A stretch of DNA of 8,830 nucleotides from a bacterium (lineage in GTDB: Bacteria > Latescibacterota > UBA2968 > GCA-2709665). This document shows, piece by piece, positions 1 through 6,149 of this stretch (positions within the stretch are counted from its first letter, which is position 1; each line of letters starts with the position of its first letter). The notes beneath the pieces are model-generated. The model saw only the letters and a list, made by a program, of their open reading frames with translations, was not told where the DNA came from and made no database searches. Position numbers and translations under genes: made by a program. The stretch covers positions 1 through 8,830 of the forward strand of contig JAQCGA010000134.1 in assembly GCA_027619145.1 (NCBI GenBank), written 5' to 3'.

Positions 1-86
1 TAGAGTGGGCGGTGCGGCGGCGGCGCGGGATGGTTTGAGGGAAAGCGAATTATCAATTGACAATTTTGCTCTCCGATAGGGTGATT
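1..86 (+). other. Left window edge; possible 3' end of an upstream gene
   Basis: Two + frames enter from the left without a start. One reads from base 2 to a TAG at 77-79, ends in ...IDNFALR and would stop only 7 bases before the next ATG. The other reads from base 3 to a TGA at 36-38, is Arg-rich and ends in ...GMV. Both use codons common in the neighbouring genes (GCG, GTG, CGG), so I cannot tell which, if either, is the true end of the upstream gene. Neither tail is long enough to name a family. A perfect -35-like TTGACA sits at 57-62, but no usable -10 follows at 16-18 bases. Confidence 0.3.
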
Positions 87-1721
87 ATGAAAACTCTATT
101 TTTTGCGCTGTTTCTGGTTGGATCTTTCTGGACCACGCCGGGTTTTGGGCAGGTGGTGTTGAGCGAGGTGATGTTTGACCCTTCGGGCAGCGAGTTTTAC
201 GATGAGTTTATAGAGGTTCAGAATCTGGGCAGCGATCCGGTAGATCTGGCCGGATGGTGGGTGGGCGATGCGGATGAGGTGGATGAGATGGTGCCGCGCA
301 GGGGTTCCGGGCTCCTGGCGCCGGGTGCGTTTGGGTTGATTCTGGATTCAGGATATTTCGAGCATTCAACACAGTACGATCCGTTGCCGGAGGGGGTTGT
401 GGTTTTTACGGTACCAGATGCTACGCTGGGCGAGGGCGGGTTGTCTGAGGCCCGTGCAGAGCGGGTGTTGTTGATTTCGGCAGCAGGAGATACGGTGGGC
501 GATGTGCGCTACCGGATTGGCAACCGGCCCGGGTTCTCGGAAGAGAAGGTGGATCCGGCTGGAGGAGATGGTCCAGAAAACTGGGTGGATGCGCGTTGGG
601 AGGGGGGGACACCAGGGCGGGTGAATAGTGTGAGTCCGAAGGTGTACGATCTTGCGTTGCGGGCGATTTCAGAGTCTCCGCTTCGGGTGCCAGCAGTGGC
701 GTCTGGGCCGTTTGTGTTGGAGGTGGTGAACCTGGGGAGGGAAGAGGCCGGGCGATTTGAGGTGTGTGTTGGGGCTGTGTGGAAAGAAGAAAGAGCGGGG
801 CTGGCACCGGGTGATTCGTTGCGGGTGGTGTATCCGGTGGCAGAAACACGTCCTGGATGGCGTACGTTTGTTGCGGATGTGGTTTTTGCAGAAGATCAGG
901 ATTCGACAAATAATCGGGTAGAATGGGAGGGGGTGGTTGGGGTGTTGCCGGGGCAGGTGGTGGTGAGTGAGATTATGTTTTCGCCGGTAGAGGGTGGGCC
1001 AGAGTGGGTGGAGGTATTGAATCGATCTGGGCACACGCTGGATCTATGGGGGTGGCAGGTGGTGGACGCAGTGGGTGGGATGGCAGTGCTGGAACAGGCT
1101 GAATTGGCGGCCGGGGAATACAGAGTGATTGCAGCAGATGCCGGTGGATTTGAGGCGCAATACCGGGGTGTTGTTCCTGTGGTTTCCGTGGCGGGGTGGC
1201 CGGTGTTGAACGACGGAGGCGATGTGGTTGTTTTGCGCGATGCGACGGGTACTGTGGTAGACAGTGTGTCTTATGAAGGGTCTGCGCCGGTACTGGGGCG
1301 ATCTCTGGAGCGAATTGATCCGGGCGGTTCCGGAACGGATCCGGCGAACTGGCTGTTCAGTACGGCGGAGTTTGGTGCAACACCTGGAGCGGTAAATAGC
1401 GTGGCACTGCAGGGCGAGTCTGTGGGTGTGGAGCTTGTGGCTTCACCCAATCCGTTTCAAGATCGGACGGAGATTTTGTACCGCCTGCCCGTGCGGCGTG
1501 CGAATGTGAATTTGTGGGTGTTTGACCGCGAAGGGCGGCGTGTCCGGACGTTGCTGAGTGGTGAGGCGGGTGGGAGCAGTCGGCGTGTTGTCTGGGATGG
1601 TGCGGGCGAGGATGGGCAGCGTTTAAAGCCCGGTATATATGTTTTTTATCTGGAGGCCGCCGTGTCAGGTGGGCGGGTTCTGAGGAGCCGGACTGCTGTT
1701 GTGCTGGCAGCAGGATTGTAA
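87..1721 (+). CDS. Secreted protein with two lamin-tail domains and a C-terminal FlgD-like Ig domain
   Basis: Predicted 544-residue exported protein. Residues 1-21 are a signal peptide: a Lys at position 2, a Leu/Phe-rich core and likely cleavage just before Gln22. Residues about 22-180 and 290-440 are two copies of a lamin-tail (LTD) beta-sandwich. Each opens with the matching pattern VV[LV]SE[VI]MF.P and closes with a TPG.VNSV motif. Residues about 186-285 look like a CARDB-type Ig adhesion module. The last ~100 residues resemble the FlgD-like/secretion-tail Ig domain, with the PNPF motif at 454-457, a 'V.D..GR.VR.L' strand and 'G.YVFYLEA' near the end. No catalytic residues were recognised, so a structural or surface-binding role is likely, but this is inference. 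The ATG at 87 was chosen over an in-frame TTG at 57 because the signal peptide begins there and AGGG lies 7 bases upstream. The substrate and partners are unknown. Confidence 0.85.
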   Translation: MKTLFFALFLVGSFWTTPGFGQVVLSEVMFDPSGSEFYDEFIEVQNLGSDPVDLAGWWVGDADEVDEMVPRRGSGLLAPGAFGLILDSGYFEHSTQYDPLPEGVVVFTVPDATLGEGGLSEARAERVLLISAAGDTVGDVRYRIGNRPGFSEEKVDPAGGDGPENWVDARWEGGTPGRVNSVSPKVYDLALRAISESPLRVPAVASGPFVLEVVNLGREEAGRFEVCVGAVWKEERAGLAPGDSLRVVYPVAETRPGWRTFVADVVFAEDQDSTNNRVEWEGVVGVLPGQVVVSEIMFSPVEGGPEWVEVLNRSGHTLDLWGWQVVDAVGGMAVLEQAELAAGEYRVIAADAGGFEAQYRGVVPVVSVAGWPVLNDGGDVVVLRDATGTVVDSVSYEGSAPVLGRSLERIDPGGSGTDPANWLFSTAEFGATPGAVNSVALQGESVGVELVASPNPFQDRTEILYRLPVRRANVNLWVFDREGRRVRTLLSGEAGGSSRRVVWDGAGEDGQRLKPGIYVFYLEAAVSGGRVLRSRTAVVLAAGL

Positions 1722-1818
1722 TGTACTACTGTTACTTCGGTGCGATTTCCCCCGCATCGAGCAGGTTCAGCTTCCCCATCTTTCCCCTTCGCCCATTCTG
1801 CACAAGGGATGTATCCTT
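1722..1818 (+). promoter_or_regulatory. C/T-rich leader upstream of ftsK
   Basis: This 97-base gap holds no gene. From about 1745 to 1800 the + strand is pyrimidine-rich, with runs such as TTTCCCCC, CTTCCCC and TTTCCCCTT, in sharp contrast to the G/T-rich genes on both sides. I see no convincing -35/-10 pair. CCCTT at 1785-1789 could pair with AAGGG at 1804-1808, inside the ftsK Shine-Dalgarno, across a 14-base loop. This 5-bp pairing is weak evidence for translational control. The region may also be an untranslated leader of a promoter lying inside the preceding gene. Confidence 0.3.
1804..1809 (+). promoter_or_regulatory. Shine-Dalgarno deciding the ftsK start
   Basis: AAGGGA lies 9 bases before the ATG at 1819. 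The frame is open further upstream to an ATG at 1699, but that start would overlap the end of the preceding gene and would add a 40-residue Cys/Leu/His-rich extension encoded by the C-rich leader, unlike any FtsK N-terminus. The ribosome binding site therefore fixes the start at 1819. Confidence 0.75.
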
Positions 1819-4191
1819 ATGAAAACGGATTCGAAGGTTTCCACAGAAGACAAGCAAACCGGTTCTCCTTTACGCAATCAGATTCTGGGTGTGTTGCTGA
1901 TTGCTCTGGCTTTGTTGATGGTTGTGAGCTTACTGTCCCATTCTCCAGAAGACCCGCCCAATTCAAGCCGTCCGCCGGAGCTTACAGAGAATTTGGCCGG
2001 GTGGGTGGGCAGCCAGCTTTCGTACTATTTATTATTTGTGGTGGGGTACGGTGCATATGTGCTTACTTCCATCGTATTTATGTGGGGATGGAACCGTTTT
2101 CGGCGGTTGGCTGTTGGACCTTTTCTGCGGCACACATCCACGTTGCTGGCGTTGATGATGATTTATTCTGCTGCCACGGGTGTGCCTTCGCGGGGTCGAA
2201 CGTACCTGGCGTTTCGGCTGGGGGGTTGGCTTGGGGTCACGCTGTCTTCGCTGGTGCTGGTGCCTTATCTGGGGCGGGTTGGGTCGTACATCTTTCTGGG
2301 TACGGTGCTGATTGTTCTGTTGATGGTGGTAACGAATATTCCGTTTTCCCGGATTCCGGATCTGGTTGTTGCAGCCGCAGTTGGAAGCTGGGCGAGGGTT
2401 CGCGCTGCGGTTGCCTGGTGGGGTGGGGTGTGGCAGAAAGGGCTGGTGTTCTGGCAGGAGAGCAAACAACGGCGTGCGGAAGCCCGCGGGGCCGAGCCGG
2501 TTGAAGAAGAGGAAGAAGAGGAAGAAGAGGAAGAAGAAATAGAGGAAGCACCGGAGTTTATTGAGGAACCGTTTGTGCTTCCAGAAGTGGAAGAAGCAGG
2601 CGAGCCAGAGGTCCGGGCGGTGCGGGCGGGCGAGGAGCCCGAGATTGTAGAGCCGCACGCAGAACCGCCGCGTCTGGTGGCAAAAGTTAGAAAGAAAAAA
2701 GTGAAGTCGGATGCAGATGTGGCCTATACGTTGCCGGATTTGGATTTGCTGGATGAAGCGCCGGAAGAAGATACCGGGCTGGACCGGGAATACTTGCTGG
2801 AAGGCGCGCAGACGCTGGAGCAGAGTCTGGAGAGTTTTGGAATTCAGGCCAAGGTGGTGCAGGTGAATCCCGGGCCGGTGATTACCGGGTACGAGGTGCA
2901 ACCGCCGCGTGGAGTGAAGGTGAACCGGATCGTGAACCTGGCAGACGATCTTGCGATGGTGATGAAGGCGCGGAGTATCCGCATCCAGGCGCCTATTCCG
3001 GGGAAGGCTGCGGTGGGGATCGAGGTTCCGAATCCCAAACCGTCCACGGTGTATTTGCGCGAAATTCTGGAGTCTGAGGCGTTTCAGAAACCAGATGCAA
3101 AGCTGATGCTGGCGCTGGGCAAGTCCGCTTCGGGCGAGCCGGTGTGTACGAATCTTGCAGAGATGCCACATTTGCTCATTGCTGGGGCTACGGGAAGCGG
3201 GAAGTCTGTTTGTATCAATGCGCTTATTACGAGCATTCTGGTGCGCAACCGGCCGGATGAGGTCCGTTTTATTATGGTGGACCCCAAGATGCTGGAGCTT
3301 TCCATGTACAACAACATTCCGCACCTGCTTTCTCCGGTTGTGACGGAACCGAAAAAAGCCTCGGAGGCGCTCAAGTGGGCGGTTGCCGAGATGGAAAACC
3401 GGTACCGTACCATGGCCAAGTACAATGCGCGGAATATTTCGGATTTTAACCGGAAATTGGATGGGTTGCGGGAGCAGGCAGAGACGGAGGAAGACCGTGC
3501 CGAGGTGCTCTCGCCATTGCCGTATCTTGTGGTGGTGATTGATGAGCTGGCAGATTTAATGATGACGGCACCGGCAGATATTGAAGATTCGCTGGCCCGG
3601 CTGGCGCAAATGGCTCGTGCGGTGGGCATCCATCTGATTCTGGCTACACAGCGGCCTTCTGTGAATGTGATTACGGGTACGATTAAGGCGAATTTCCCAT
3701 CCCGAATTGCGTTTCGGGTGGCCTCCAAAGTGGATTCGCGGACTATCCTGGATGCCAACGGTGCAGAGAAATTGCTGGGGCGTGGCGATATGTTGTTTAT
3801 GCAGGCTGGGAAATCTGAGCCGGTGCGGGTGCACGGGGCGAATATTACAACGGATGAGTCGGAGCGTCTGGTGGCATGGGTATGTGGGCAGGGTGTGGAA
3901 ATGGAGGAGGTGGATCTGGAGCCAGCGGTTTCGGATGTGGCGATTGGCGACGGCGGGCGGGATGAACGTTTCGACGAGGCGTTGCGGCTGGTGGTGATGC
4001 ATCAACAGGGTTCGGCTTCTTTGTTGCAGCGGCGCATGAAGGTGGGGTACGCGCGGGCGGCCCGGTTGGTGGATGAATTGGAACAGGCCGGTGTTGTGGG
4101 GCCTTCAGATGGAAGTAGCAAAGGGCGAGACGTGTTGGTGGATGAGACGTTTCTGGAGCGGTTGGAGGAGGGAGAGCTGGATTCTGTTTGA
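1819..4191 (+). CDS. ftsK: DNA translocase FtsK (FtsK/SpoIIIE family)
   Basis: 790-residue septal DNA pump that uses ATP to move chromosome ends away from the closing division septum and, in well-studied species, activates XerCD recombination at dif. The N-terminus is membrane-bound, with hydrophobic segments at about 22-40, 67-91, 105-122 and a long one at 135-172 (one or two passes). A charged linker follows, including 12 consecutive Glu at 229-240. The motor (alpha and beta domains) begins near residue 310 and contains Walker A GATGSGKS (456-463, Lys462) and Walker B LVVVIDE (570-576). The C-terminal gamma winged helix (about 715-790), which reads polar KOPS-type sequences, is present and ends in GRDVLVDE. 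The length is close to B. subtilis SpoIIIE rather than the long-linker E. coli FtsK. The gene ends in TGA, 14 bases before the lolA ATG, so the two are probably co-transcribed. Confidence 0.97.
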   Translation: MKTDSKVSTEDKQTGSPLRNQILGVLLIALALLMVVSLLSHSPEDPPNSSRPPELTENLAGWVGSQLSYYLLFVVGYGAYVLTSIVFMWGWNRFRRLAVGPFLRHTSTLLALMMIYSAATGVPSRGRTYLAFRLGGWLGVTLSSLVLVPYLGRVGSYIFLGTVLIVLLMVVTNIPFSRIPDLVVAAAVGSWARVRAAVAWWGGVWQKGLVFWQESKQRRAEARGAEPVEEEEEEEEEEEEIEEAPEFIEEPFVLPEVEEAGEPEVRAVRAGEEPEIVEPHAEPPRLVAKVRKKKVKSDADVAYTLPDLDLLDEAPEEDTGLDREYLLEGAQTLEQSLESFGIQAKVVQVNPGPVITGYEVQPPRGVKVNRIVNLADDLAMVMKARSIRIQAPIPGKAAVGIEVPNPKPSTVYLREILESEAFQKPDAKLMLALGKSASGEPVCTNLAEMPHLLIAGATGSGKSVCINALITSILVRNRPDEVRFIMVDPKMLELSMYNNIPHLLSPVVTEPKKASEALKWAVAEMENRYRTMAKYNARNISDFNRKLDGLREQAETEEDRAEVLSPLPYLVVVIDELADLMMTAPADIEDSLARLAQMARAVGIHLILATQRPSVNVITGTIKANFPSRIAFRVASKVDSRTILDANGAEKLLGRGDMLFMQAGKSEPVRVHGANITTDESERLVAWVCGQGVEMEEVDLEPAVSDVAIGDGGRDERFDEALRLVVMHQQGSASLLQRRMKVGYARAARLVDELEQAGVVGPSDGSSKGRDVLVDETFLERLEEGELDSV
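2503..2538 (+). repeat. In-frame GAA/GAG tract encoding 12 Glu in the FtsK linker
   Basis: Twelve uninterrupted Glu codons are arranged as three perfect GAAGAAGAG nine-base units plus GAAGAAGAA. After one Ile codon two more Glu codons follow. The tract lies in the disordered linker between the FtsK membrane domain and the motor. Being a trinucleotide-based repeat, it can change length without breaking the frame. Confidence 0.85.
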
Positions 4192-4205
4192 TCCGGGGTG
4201 GTTTT

Positions 4206-4865
4206 ATGGCGATTGCGAAAATCTGGATGGTTGTGCTGGTTGGCGTGCTGGTCGTGAGCGGTTCGGCCTGGGGAATTGACGGGCTGGAGGCGATTCGGCG
4301 CCAGCAGGAGCGGTTTCAAGATCTGAAGGATTTGTCTGCCCAGTTTAAGAAGCGTCATTACTGGAAGTTGGTGGACCAGGCCACAGAGATCAAGGGCCGA
4401 CTGTACGTGCAAAAACCCGACCGATTTCGTTTTGAGACCGATGTTCAAACAGTGATGACAGACGGCCAGACGGCCTGGAATTATGTGCCGGACAACGAAC
4501 AGGTGTTGATGAGTTCGTACGGCCAAATTCAGGAGGACCGGAGTTATGAGAAATTGCTGTTTGATCTGATTCTGCTGGGTGGATACGCAGAACGTTTTAT
4601 ACCGACCTATGCAGGTGAAGAGCGTGTAGATGGGAAGCGGTGTCACCTGGTGGAATTGGCGAGTCGAGGAGAAGAACGGTATATTTCCCGAGTGCGCCTG
4701 TGGGTGGATCGGGGGATGTGGCTGGTGCGTCGGGTGGAGTATGTGAATATCAATGACGATGTGACCACGTACGAATTGTCGAACCTGAAGGTAGACCCTG
4801 GGCTCAAGGTGTCGTTTTTCAAATTTGAGCTGCCTCAGGAAATTGAAGTCATTGATTTGCGATAG
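4206..4865 (+). CDS. lolA: Outer-membrane lipoprotein carrier protein LolA
   Basis: 219-residue periplasmic chaperone that accepts lipoproteins released from the inner membrane by the LolCDE complex and ferries them to the outer membrane. Residues 1 to about 23 form a signal peptide with a long Val/Leu core and an Ala-Trp-Gly cleavage-type ending. The mature part has the LolA/LolB half-barrel pattern: the early 'DLSAQFKKR' strand, 'KGRLYVQKPDRFRFE' (conserved G.L...KP..FR.E), then 'VMTDGQTAWNY.PD..QV' and a late 'LKVDPGL...FFKFELP'. This start was chosen because the signal peptide begins here and GGGG sits 7 bases upstream. An in-frame TTG at 4188 overlaps the ftsK stop and is less likely. 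The gene lies 14 bases after ftsK and 38 before prfB. LolA was assigned from pattern memory, so a related LolA-like carrier is the main alternative. Confidence 0.88.
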   Translation: MAIAKIWMVVLVGVLVVSGSAWGIDGLEAIRRQQERFQDLKDLSAQFKKRHYWKLVDQATEIKGRLYVQKPDRFRFETDVQTVMTDGQTAWNYVPDNEQVLMSSYGQIQEDRSYEKLLFDLILLGGYAERFIPTYAGEERVDGKRCHLVELASRGEERYISRVRLWVDRGMWLVRRVEYVNINDDVTTYELSNLKVDPGLKVSFFKFELPQEIEVIDLR

Positions 4866-4884
4866 GACTGGAAAAGTCCCTCTT

Positions 4885-4892
4885 GGAAAGGA
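4885..4892 (+). promoter_or_regulatory. Shine-Dalgarno of prfB
   Basis: GGAAAGGA ends 11 bases before the ATG at 4904. It supports initiation at 4904, in the short zero frame, rather than at the downstream ATG at 5034 in the other frame. Confidence 0.6.
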
Positions 4893-4903
4893 ATCTGTAG
4901 ACG

Positions 4904-6017
4904 ATGTCAACTGAACTTGAAAGCCATGAGTTTCGAAATTTGCTAGCGGACTACCGGGAGCGGCTGGATCACTTGCGGAGGTATCTTTGACCTTGAAACG
5001 CGAAAGGTCCGGATTGCAGAACTGGGAAAGGCCATGGAGGATTCGGGTTTTTGGGATGACCAGGAGAAGGCGAAAGAAGCGATTGATGAGTTGAACCAGC
5101 ACAAAGAATGGGTAGAGGGATGGGCCGGGCTGGATACGCAGTTGAGTGATGTGAATGAATTTTATGATCTGGCGCAAGCAGAAGAGGATGGGGAGACGCT
5201 GGGAGATGTGGAGGCTGAGCTTACCCGGATTGAAAAAGATCTGGGTGCGCTGGAGTTGCGCCATATGCTGGGAGAAAAGGAGGATCGTCTGGAGGCGATT
5301 CTGACCATTCACCCTGGCGCCGGAGGTACGGAGTCTGCGGATTGGGCCCAGATGTTGATGCGGATGTACACACGCTGGGCAGAACGGCGTGGGTTCCAGG
5401 CCGAGATCCTGGATTTGATGCCGGGTGAAGCCGCCGGTATCAAGAGTGTCACGATTGAGATGAAAGGGAAGTACGCCTACGGGTATTTAAAATCTGAAAT
5501 CGGGGTGCATCGGATGGTGCGTATCTCACCTTTTGATGCCAACAGCCGCCGGCATACGTCTTTTGCCTCTGTTTCTGTGTACCCGGAAGCAGAGGGCGAT
5601 ATTGAAGTGGATATTCGCCCGGAAGATATCCGTGTGGATACGTACCGTTCAGGAGGGGCCGGTGGGCAGCACGTGAACAAGACCGATTCGGCTGTACGGA
5701 TTACGCACGCGCCCACAGGCATTGTGGTGCAGTGTCAGAATGAGCGCTCTCAGCATAAAAACCGGAATAGTGCAATGAAAATCCTCAAGGCCCGACTCTA
5801 CCAGCACTACAAGGAAATAGAGGATGAAAAGAGAGCGGAACTGGACAGCGAAAAGAAAAAGATTGAGTGGGGTAGCCAGATTCGGAATTACGTTTTTCAT
5901 CCGTACCAGATGGTGAAAGACCTACGTACAAGTGTGGAGACGTCCAATATCCAGAACGTGATGGACGGAGATCTGGATGGCTTTATTCATGCGTATTTAA
6001 CCCAGAAGGGTGGGTAG
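4904..6017 (+). CDS. prfB: Peptide chain release factor 2 (RF2), expressed by programmed +1 frameshift
   Basis: RF2 recognises UGA and UAA stop codons in the ribosomal A site and triggers release of the finished protein. The gene is in two frames: 4904-4987 (28 codons, then TGA at 4988-4990) and 4989-6017. Slipping +1 at CTT-TGA joins ...RRYL to DLETRKVRIAEL..., giving 370 residues, close to E. coli RF2 (365). In the joined protein the stop-reading SPF tripeptide is at 208-210, followed by the conserved DANSRRHTSF, and the catalytic GGQ is at 253-255 within SGGAGGQHVNKT. The position equivalent to E. coli 246 appears to be Ser. The gene ends in TAG, which RF2 does not read (RF1 does). The 132 bases after it contain a new promoter, so prfB probably ends the ftsK-lolA-prfB transcription group. 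Confidence 0.98.
4977..4991 (+). promoter_or_regulatory. RF2 programmed +1 frameshift site
   Basis: The site consists of an internal Shine-Dalgarno-like GGAGG (4977-4981), TAT, the slippery CTT Leu codon (4985-4987), the in-frame TGA (4988-4990) and a following C, a weak termination context. Spacing and order match the classical prfB element (E. coli AGGGGG TAT CTT TGA C). By established knowledge, when RF2 is scarce the ribosome pauses at TGA and slips forward one base to make full-length RF2. When RF2 is abundant it terminates after 28 residues. The autoregulation is inferred here from the intact element. Confidence 0.96.
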
Positions 6018-6037
6018 GCCAATTCCGGGCAAAGCGC

Positions 6038-6066
6038 TTGACTTCACCCATACAATTGGTTATAAT
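6038..6066 (+). promoter_or_regulatory. Sigma-70-type promoter for lysS and downstream genes
   Basis: The -35 box TTGACT (6038-6043) is separated by exactly 17 bases from the -10 box TATAAT (6061-6066). This is five of six and six of six consensus positions with optimal spacing. Transcription would start around 6073, giving an untranslated leader of about 77 bases before the lysS start at 6150. A CCAATT at 6019-6024 and its inverse AATTGG at 6054-6059 flank the -35 box and could be an operator half-site pair, which is speculative. Confidence 0.8.
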
Positions 6067-6127
6067 AATTTCACAGTTTGAAGCTAAAAAAATCAGCAGG
6101 TTACGAACATCTTACCCCACCTGAATT

Positions 6128-6143
6128 GGAGGGGAGGGGAGGG
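6128..6143 (+). promoter_or_regulatory. Strong GA-rich Shine-Dalgarno deciding the lysS start
   Basis: Three GGAGGGG-like units in a row end 6 bases before the TTG at 6150. The frame is also open to a TTG at 6078, but that codon lies only about 5 bases after the predicted transcription start and has no ribosome binding site. The extra 24 residues it would add include the Glu-Gly-Arg-Gly-Gly translation of the Shine-Dalgarno itself. The start at 6150 is therefore preferred. Confidence 0.75.
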
Positions 6144-6149
6144 CATCGT

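Noticed and set aside
57..85. Possible promoter: perfect TTGACA at 57-62 before the lamin-tail gene
   Set aside because: No -10-like hexamer at 16-18 bases (the sequences there are GGGTGA, GGTGAT and GTGATT). The palindrome TCAATTGA that contains part of it is short and AT-rich.
2032..3324. Long open frame on the - strand inside ftsK
   Set aside because: Low-complexity His/Arg/Pro/Phe-rich translation, including the Phe/Leu complement of the Glu tract. It is a shadow of ftsK.
4865..4879. Small hairpin GGACT-GGAAA-AGTCC directly after lolA
   Set aside because: Only a 5-bp stem and not followed by a T-run, so it is not a credible intrinsic terminator. prfB follows after a short gap.
4002..5312. 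Long open frame on the - strand (436 codons) across the ends of ftsK, lolA and prfB
   Set aside because: Its product is rich in His, Gln, Pro, Arg and Asn with no recognisable domain, and it overlaps three well-supported + strand genes. Codon bias on the + strand leaves this complementary frame free of stops.
5034..6017. prfB starting at the internal ATG at 5034
   Set aside because: It would drop conserved N-terminal RF2 sequence that is encoded upstream across the frameshift site, and no ribosome binding site precedes this ATG at a suitable distance.
6018..6037. Terminator for prfB before the lysS promoter
   Set aside because: No stable G/C-rich stem followed by T residues could be found in the short stretch before the -35 box.
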